Shown here one piece after another: positions 6,250 through 9,603 of a stretch of DNA of 9,603 bases. Source of the DNA: Pseudomonadota bacterium (GTDB lineage Bacteria; Pseudomonadota; Gammaproteobacteria; Steroidobacterales; Steroidobacteraceae); contig JAEYXD010000016.1 of NCBI GenBank assembly GCA_023428645.1, positions 1-9,603 on the forward strand, given 5' to 3'. Made by a program: the position numbers and the translations under genes. The notes beneath the pieces were generated by a model. That model searched no databases, was not told where the DNA came from, and saw only the letters and a program-made list of their open reading frames with translations. Positions within the stretch are counted from its first letter, which is position 1. The number at the start of each line of letters is the position of its first letter.

Positions 6250-8355
6250 TCAAAATCTGAAGCGTGCCGCCACGTCGAAGCTGCGCTCCGGCCCGACGTA
6301 GATGCCCTGACGCAGGCTGGCGATGTAACGTTCGTCGGTCAGGTTCTTGATCGCGCCGCCGAAGCTCCACTGGCGGCTCATGTCGTACACCACGCTCAGA
6401 TCCAGCAACGTGTAACTGTCGATGCGGCCGGTAAAGAAGCCGGTCAGGCTCTCGGCGATCTCGCGGGTGTTCGTCACATCGGTGTACTGTGCGCCGCTGT
6501 GATGCAGGTTCAGCGCGCTGCGTAGGCCACCGATCGCATACTCGAGCGTCAGGTTGGCCACCCACTCGGGAGTGTAGGGAACGCGATTGCCGTCCGGTGT
6601 GGTCAGCGTGCCGTCTCGCGTGAAGCGGGCGCCGTTGAATTCCGCATCGGCGATGTACGTGGCGTTGGCATTCAAGCCGAAGCCCGCGCCCAACTCCAGG
6701 CCAAGCCCGGCTTCGAGGCCCTGATGGAGCGTCTTGCCGCCGTTGGTCACCTGGAACTGGCTGTTGCTGTTGGCGGGGATGATCTGGTTTTCAAAGTCCA
6801 TGCGGAACACCGCCAGTTCGTATTTCACACGGCCGCTGCCGCCGCGCACGCCAGTCTCGATGTTGACCGAGCGCTCGGCATCGAGCCGCTGATCGTCGAG
6901 GCCGTTCAGCGCATCGCCGTTGAGCGCGGGTGAGAATGCCTTGTAGGCGCTGGCGAATATCTGCAGGGCCGGCGTGAGTTGGTAGGTGACGCCGAGGCCC
7001 GGCAGCAACTCTGTATTCGAAGTGCTCACCTGGTTACCCTGTGCGTCGGAACGCCGTCGGTCCTTGCGTTCCTGCTCGTAGCGCTCGGCACGCAAGCCGG
7101 CGGTGACGCTGAGGCGCTCCGACAGGATGAAACGGTTCTGCCCGTAGAACGCCACACTCTCCGCCGAATCGATCACATCCCGGTTGATCGTTCCGGAGCG
7201 TGGCGTCGCGCGCGTCGCTGCGACCGTTACGTCCTGCATTTCTTCGTCCATGTAGCGCAGGCCCAGTTCGGTTTCGCTCGCGACGCCGAAGAGCGCGTGC
7301 TCGATTTGCAGACGACTCTCCACGCCGAAACGTTCGAAGTCGCGATTGTTGCCATTCAAGTTGTTGGTGTAGACCCAGCGACCTGCGGCGGCCGATGCGG
7401 TGTTGTCGGTCGCGTATCGCCAGTAGTGGCGGTGCATCTCGCTGCCGTACACGAGCGTGTTCAAGCGCGCGCTGTCGCTGAGCGTCCACTCGTGGTTCAG
7501 GTCGATCGAGCGCCGGCCGGTGAGGAACCAATCGTCCGGGGCCGGGTTGTAGTCGCGGCCATTTCTGTAGTCCTGCAGAAAGAGGCCTCGATAGGAGATG
7601 TTGGCGTCGTTGTCGTAGTCGGTGTACTTGAGGCTCAAGCGCTGGTTGCTGCCGATGTCGAGACCGGCCTTGAGCACGACGTCGGTCATGTCGTAGCCCT
7701 TGTCCATGAAGCCATCGCTCTCGGCGCGGGTGACGATGGCGCCGAAGCGGGCCTCATCGGAGGCCGTGCTGCCACCGAGCTCCAGCGTGGCTTCGCGTGT
7801 GTTGAAGGAGCCCGTGCGCACCGCCAGCTCGACACCGTCCCGAGGCTGCTTGGTGATGTAGTTGATCACGCCGCCGATGGTGCTCGGGCCGTAACGAAGC
7901 GAGGCAGCGCCCTTCAGGATTTCGATGCCTTCCATGCGCTGAATGCGCGGGTTGTAGTAGCGGCCGTTGCCCACGAACAGGCCCGGCGCGACGGGCACAC
8001 CATCCTCGAGAATGAGCGTCTTATAGTCCGCCGAGCTCAAGCCGCGCACGCCGATGTTGGCGACGATAGCGGATTCTTCCTCGGGTTTGATGGTCACGCC
8101 CGGTACGGCGCGCAACGCTTCCTCGGTGGAGCGCGGCTGTTTCAGTGTGAGCTCCTCAGTCGTCACGATGGACACGGCGCCCGGCTGACGCGCGATATCG
8201 CTTTCGGCTTGCCCGACCACCACGATGGTGGGGAGTCTCGATGTCTCTACCTCGTCCGCCCAGGCGGAGAGGTTGGCCACAAAACCGGCGCCCAGCATCA
8301 GCGCCACTTGCGTGCGCAGAAAATGGGATCGACGGTGCGGGGTGCTGGGAAACAT
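6250..8355 (-). CDS. TonB-dependent outer-membrane receptor, FecA-like (ferric siderophore/citrate type)
   Basis: An outer-membrane beta-barrel importer energised by TonB-ExbBD. From the ATG at 8355 it has 701 residues. The signal peptide has a basic start (HRRSHFLRT), a hydrophobic core and an AWA cut site near residue 33. A TonB-box-like LPTIVVVG is at 41-48. The plug domain has VPGVTIKPEE, NIGVRG (100-105), LILEDGVP (114-121) and YGPSTIGGVINY (155-166). A 22-strand-type barrel follows, ending in Phe (AARFRF). The plug wording is that of the FecA group (COG4772). The N-terminal signalling domain of true FecA transducers is absent, because the TonB box follows the cut site within about ten residues. 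The ATG is preferred over an in-frame TTG at 8370, since GAGG sits 9 nt before it. A Fur-box match lies about 70 bases upstream. No sigma/anti-sigma, transporter or siderophore genes accompany it, so the ligand is unknown; ferric siderophore or citrate is inference. Confidence 0.95.
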   Translation of the reverse strand: MFPSTPHRRSHFLRTQVALMLGAGFVANLSAWADEVETSRLPTIVVVGQAESDIARQPGAVSIVTTEELTLKQPRSTEEALRAVPGVTIKPEEESAIVANIGVRGLSSADYKTLILEDGVPVAPGLFVGNGRYYNPRIQRMEGIEILKGAASLRYGPSTIGGVINYITKQPRDGVELAVRTGSFNTREATLELGGSTASDEARFGAIVTRAESDGFMDKGYDMTDVVLKAGLDIGSNQRLSLKYTDYDNDANISYRGLFLQDYRNGRDYNPAPDDWFLTGRRSIDLNHEWTLSDSARLNTLVYGSEMHRHYWRYATDNTASAAAGRWVYTNNLNGNNRDFERFGVESRLQIEHALFGVASETELGLRYMDEEMQDVTVAATRATPRSGTINRDVIDSAESVAFYGQNRFILSERLSVTAGLRAERYEQERKDRRRSDAQGNQVSTSNTELLPGLGVTYQLTPALQIFASAYKAFSPALNGDALNGLDDQRLDAERSVNIETGVRGGSGRVKYELAVFRMDFENQIIPANSNSQFQVTNGGKTLHQGLEAGLGLELGAGFGLNANATYIADAEFNGARFTRDGTLTTPDGNRVPYTPEWVANLTLEYAIGGLRSALNLHHSGAQYTDVTNTREIAESLTGFFTGRIDSYTLLDLSVVYDMSRQWSFGGAIKNLTDERYIASLRQGIYVGPERSFDVAARFRF

Positions 8356-8422
8356 CGCGGGCTGCCTCAATGATTGTGTGATCGCCGCCTTTGTGAGCGG
8401 CTTGCTTAGAACACGAACTCTA

Positions 8423-8441
8423 AATGAGAAGGATTCGTATT
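8423..8441 (-). promoter_or_regulatory. Fur box upstream of the TonB receptor
   Basis: AATGAGAAGGATTCGTATT agrees with the Fur-type palindrome AATGATAATGATTATCATT at 14 of 19 positions. It lies in an AT-rich patch 68 bases before the receptor ATG, where an iron-repressed promoter should be. No clean -35/-10 pair stands out. This implies iron-repressed expression of the receptor and supports an iron substrate. Confidence 0.65.
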
Positions 8442-8485
8442 TACAAGCAACTATGGGTGATCACGACGTGCTGAGTGCGTGCTCC

Positions 8486-8880
8486 ATGATCATTCGTCTG
8501 GCCTGGGGCCTGCTCCAGAGGTGCGGGCTCGTGTTTCGACCTCGCGAGTCGTTGGAGGCGGAGATGCTGTTTCTACGTCGCCAGCTCGCGCTCTAACGAG
8601 AGCACGGGATTGAAGCCGGCGCGAGTTGATGCGGCGACCTGCGCGAGATTGGCGCTCTATCGCGCCAGGGTGTGATCGCCTGTGATTTCCGTGTGGCGGT
8701 GACCAGCACATTCAGAGTGCTGTATGTGCTGGTCGTCATCGAGCATCACAGCCGTCGACTCATCACTTCAACGTGACGGCGCAGTGGACACGGCAGCAGT
8801 TGCGAGAGGCGGTGGGATACGAACAGCGATACGAGTACCTGCTGCAGATCGCGTCCCGCGGCGTGGTGTACGAGTCGTGA
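8486..8880 (+). pseudogene. Decayed rve/DDE-type insertion-sequence transposase
   Basis: Pieces of one integrase-core transposase lie in order but in changing frames. First comes MIIRLAWGLLQRCGLVFRPR with SLEAEMLFLRRQLAL, ended by TAA where relatives have Tyr. The same reading resumes after a frame change as KPARVDAATCARLALYRA (8609-8665). About 100 residues, including the DNA-binding region, are then missing. VIACDFRVAVTSTFRVLYVL (8672-8731), followed by VVIEHHSRRLI, contains the first catalytic Asp. A one-base loss shifts frame to FNVTAQWTRQQLREAVGYEQ and RYEYLL (from 8767), ending at TGA 8880. The second Asp motif (HDRD in relatives) is scrambled and the final part is absent. No inverted terminal repeats or target duplication were seen. 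This is a dead relic, comparison being from memory of the family; the exact IS family is uncertain. Confidence 0.8.
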
Positions 8881-9168
8881 GTTCTGGTTCGATTGGACCC
8901 GTGCTCAGTTGACGACGGCCGACAACCGAGCGGTTTGATTCTCGCTAAGGCTTTGCAGTCCTTCAAGCTGCATGTAGCGCCTCTGCAGCTGTCATTCGTC
9001 GTTCTGCTCTAGCAGCAGCGCGCCCACGAGTCGGCGGCTTGCACCATGAGTATTCGCTCGTGCGCGCGTGAAGTTGAATCTGTGTTTCGCGAACGAGCCC
9101 TGGGTGATAGCTGGCGAGCGCGGCCGGCTCGGGAGGAATAAATGCGGAGCACAGGGAATTCGTAGTCG
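8881..9168. other. Non-coding stretch between transposase relic and tRNA-Lys
   Basis: Only short frames occur on both strands and none has recognisable motifs or a plausible ribosome binding site. It may contain the unrecognisable end of the transposase relic. No terminal repeat, promoter or duplicated tRNA end was found here. Confidence 0.5.
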
Positions 9169-9189
9169 CGCCGAGTTCGTAACTCGGCG
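9169..9189 (-). other. Perfect hairpin downstream of tRNA-Lys
   Basis: CGCCGAGTT (9169-9177) and AACTCGGCG (9181-9189) form a perfect 9-bp stem with a 3-base loop, starting 17 nt past the tRNA-Lys 3' end. GAATTC sites and acaggg copies flank it (9151-9161 and 9189-9200). No T run follows on the minus strand, so it is either a poor terminator or a structure guiding 3' trimming of the tRNA. Its stem core CGCCGAG/CTCGGC recurs in the hairpin after tRNA-His. Confidence 0.55.
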
Positions 9190-9206
9190 AATTCACAGGG
9201 GGAAAG

Positions 9207-9282
<76 letters not shown>

Positions 9283-9299
9283 ACGTAATCAAACCTTCC

Positions 9300-9366
9300 G
9301 CGAGGCAACGTGGATCCTCGCTTATGCCGAGCGCTTCGCTCGGCGTTACCGCGTGTCAGCCGCGGT
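9300..9366 (-). other. Three consecutive hairpins in the tRNA-His/tRNA-Lys spacer
   Basis: The spacer is almost entirely self-complementary. ACCGCG/CGCGGT (9348-9353 with 9361-9366) directly abuts the tRNA-His CCA. GCCGAGCG/CGCTCGGC (9326-9333 with 9337-9344) is a perfect 8-bp stem with a 3-base loop. GCGAGG/CCTCGC (9300-9305 with 9316-9321) comes before tRNA-Lys. None is followed by a T run, so these look like processing or stability structures in a shared precursor, not terminators. Confidence 0.6.
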
Positions 9367-9443
9367 TGGGGTGGACGATGGGACTCGAACCCACGACGGC
9401 CGGAATCACAATCCGGGGCTCTACCAACTGAGCTACGTCCACC
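9367..9443 (-). tRNA. tRNA-His (anticodon GUG)
   Basis: The minus strand gives the acceptor GTGGACG/CGTCCAC, with the extra G at position -1 (9443) encoded opposite discriminator C, as is specific to tRNA-His. The D arm is AGCTCAGTTGGTAGAGC. The anticodon stem CCGGA/TCCGG encloses loop TTGTGAT (anticodon GTG). The T arm is CGTGGGTTCGAGTCCCATCG and CCA is encoded. It reads CAU/CAC. It lies between tRNA-Arg and tRNA-Lys on the same strand. Confidence 0.97.
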
Positions 9444-9458
9444 ATCGTCCGCACCAAA

Positions 9459-9479
9459 CATCTGCCCGCAGCGCAGATG
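9459..9479 (-). other. Hairpin in the tRNA-Arg/tRNA-His spacer
   Basis: CATCTGC (9459-9465) and GCAGATG (9473-9479) form a 7-bp stem around a 7-base loop. One arm runs into the encoded CCA end of tRNA-Arg (9478-9480). Forming it would compete with a free CCA, so it may influence 3' processing. Chance is possible. Confidence 0.4.
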
Positions 9480-9554
9480 GCGCGCCCGGCAGGACTCGAA
9501 CCTGCGACCCTCGGCTTAGAAGGCCGATGCTCTATCCAGCTGAGCTACGGGCGC
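9478..9554 (-). tRNA. tRNA-Arg (anticodon UCU)
   Basis: The minus strand gives the acceptor GCGCCCG/CGGGCGC and D arm AGCTCAGCTGGATAGAGC. The anticodon stem TCGGC/GCCGA encloses loop CTTCTAA (anticodon TCT). The T arm is TCGCAGGTTCGAGTCCTGC, with discriminator G and encoded CCA. It reads AGA and by wobble AGG, rare codons in a GC-rich genome. It is the first tRNA of the run visible here. Its promoter is not clearly visible in the 49 bases left upstream (9555-9603) and may lie outside the window. Confidence 0.97.
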
Positions 9555-9603
9555 AGTTCCGACCGGGTGCATCCGTCGGGCAGGCATGAAGAGAGACAAC
9601 TCT

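Noticed and set aside
6979..8373. 464-residue open frame opposite the TonB receptor
   Set aside because: It is a complement of a full, motif-complete receptor gene, with shadow-like composition (Ala, Val, Arg, His) and no motif or ribosome binding site.
9310..9589. Plus-strand frames of 69 and 78 residues with repeated RWDSNPRR/RTRTCDPR-like motifs
   Set aside because: These are well-known spurious translations of antisense tRNA genes (T arm and acceptor sequence), not proteins.

Overview
The window reads as a high-GC gammaproteobacterial chromosome. The minus strand carries the classic protein quality-control block in the order tig, clpP, clpX, lon (lon cut by the window start), led by tRNA-Leu. 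This order is typical of Gammaproteobacteria. The proteins, together with a FecA-like TonB receptor and a decayed rve-type transposase, would suit the Xanthomonadales/Nevskiales/Steroidobacter neighbourhood, but that placement is inference and weakly held.

Layout. Positions 1-887 (-): N-terminal third of Lon. 894-1133: lon leader with a possible heat-shock promoter and the clpX terminator. 1134-2453 (-): ClpX, preceded by a nested inverted-repeat leader. 2618-3250 (-): ClpP, with no visible ribosome binding site and a possible sigma-32 promoter almost touching its ATG. 3328-4623 (-): trigger factor. 4657-4741 (-): tRNA-Leu(UAG), only 33 nt upstream of tig and with its own stable-RNA-like promoter. 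5074-5958 (+): an NAD-type short-chain dehydrogenase. 5974-6120 (+): a doubtful 48-residue reading frame. 6250-8355 (-): a FecA-like TonB-dependent receptor with a Fur-box match in its upstream region. 8486-8880 (+): the corpse of an rve/DDE transposase. 9207-9554 (-): tRNA-Lys(CUU), tRNA-His(GUG) and tRNA-Arg(UCU), separated by strongly structured spacers.

How it fits together. Trigger factor folds nascent chains at the ribosome. ClpXP and Lon degrade unfolded or tagged proteins. They sit in one direction and probably combine shared and individual, partly heat-shock, transcription. The four tRNA genes all point the same way towards tig, but about 4.5 kb of unrelated accessory DNA (SDR, iron receptor, transposase remnant) lies between tRNA-Lys and tRNA-Leu. 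The simplest reading is that an ancestral tRNA Arg-His-Lys-Leu-tig run was opened by an insertion.

I did not find a clearly new multi-gene system. The most unusual signals are regulatory or structural: the clpX leader repeat, the possible leaderless clpP, the tRNA-Leu/tig junction, the hairpin-packed tRNA spacers and the split tRNA cluster.
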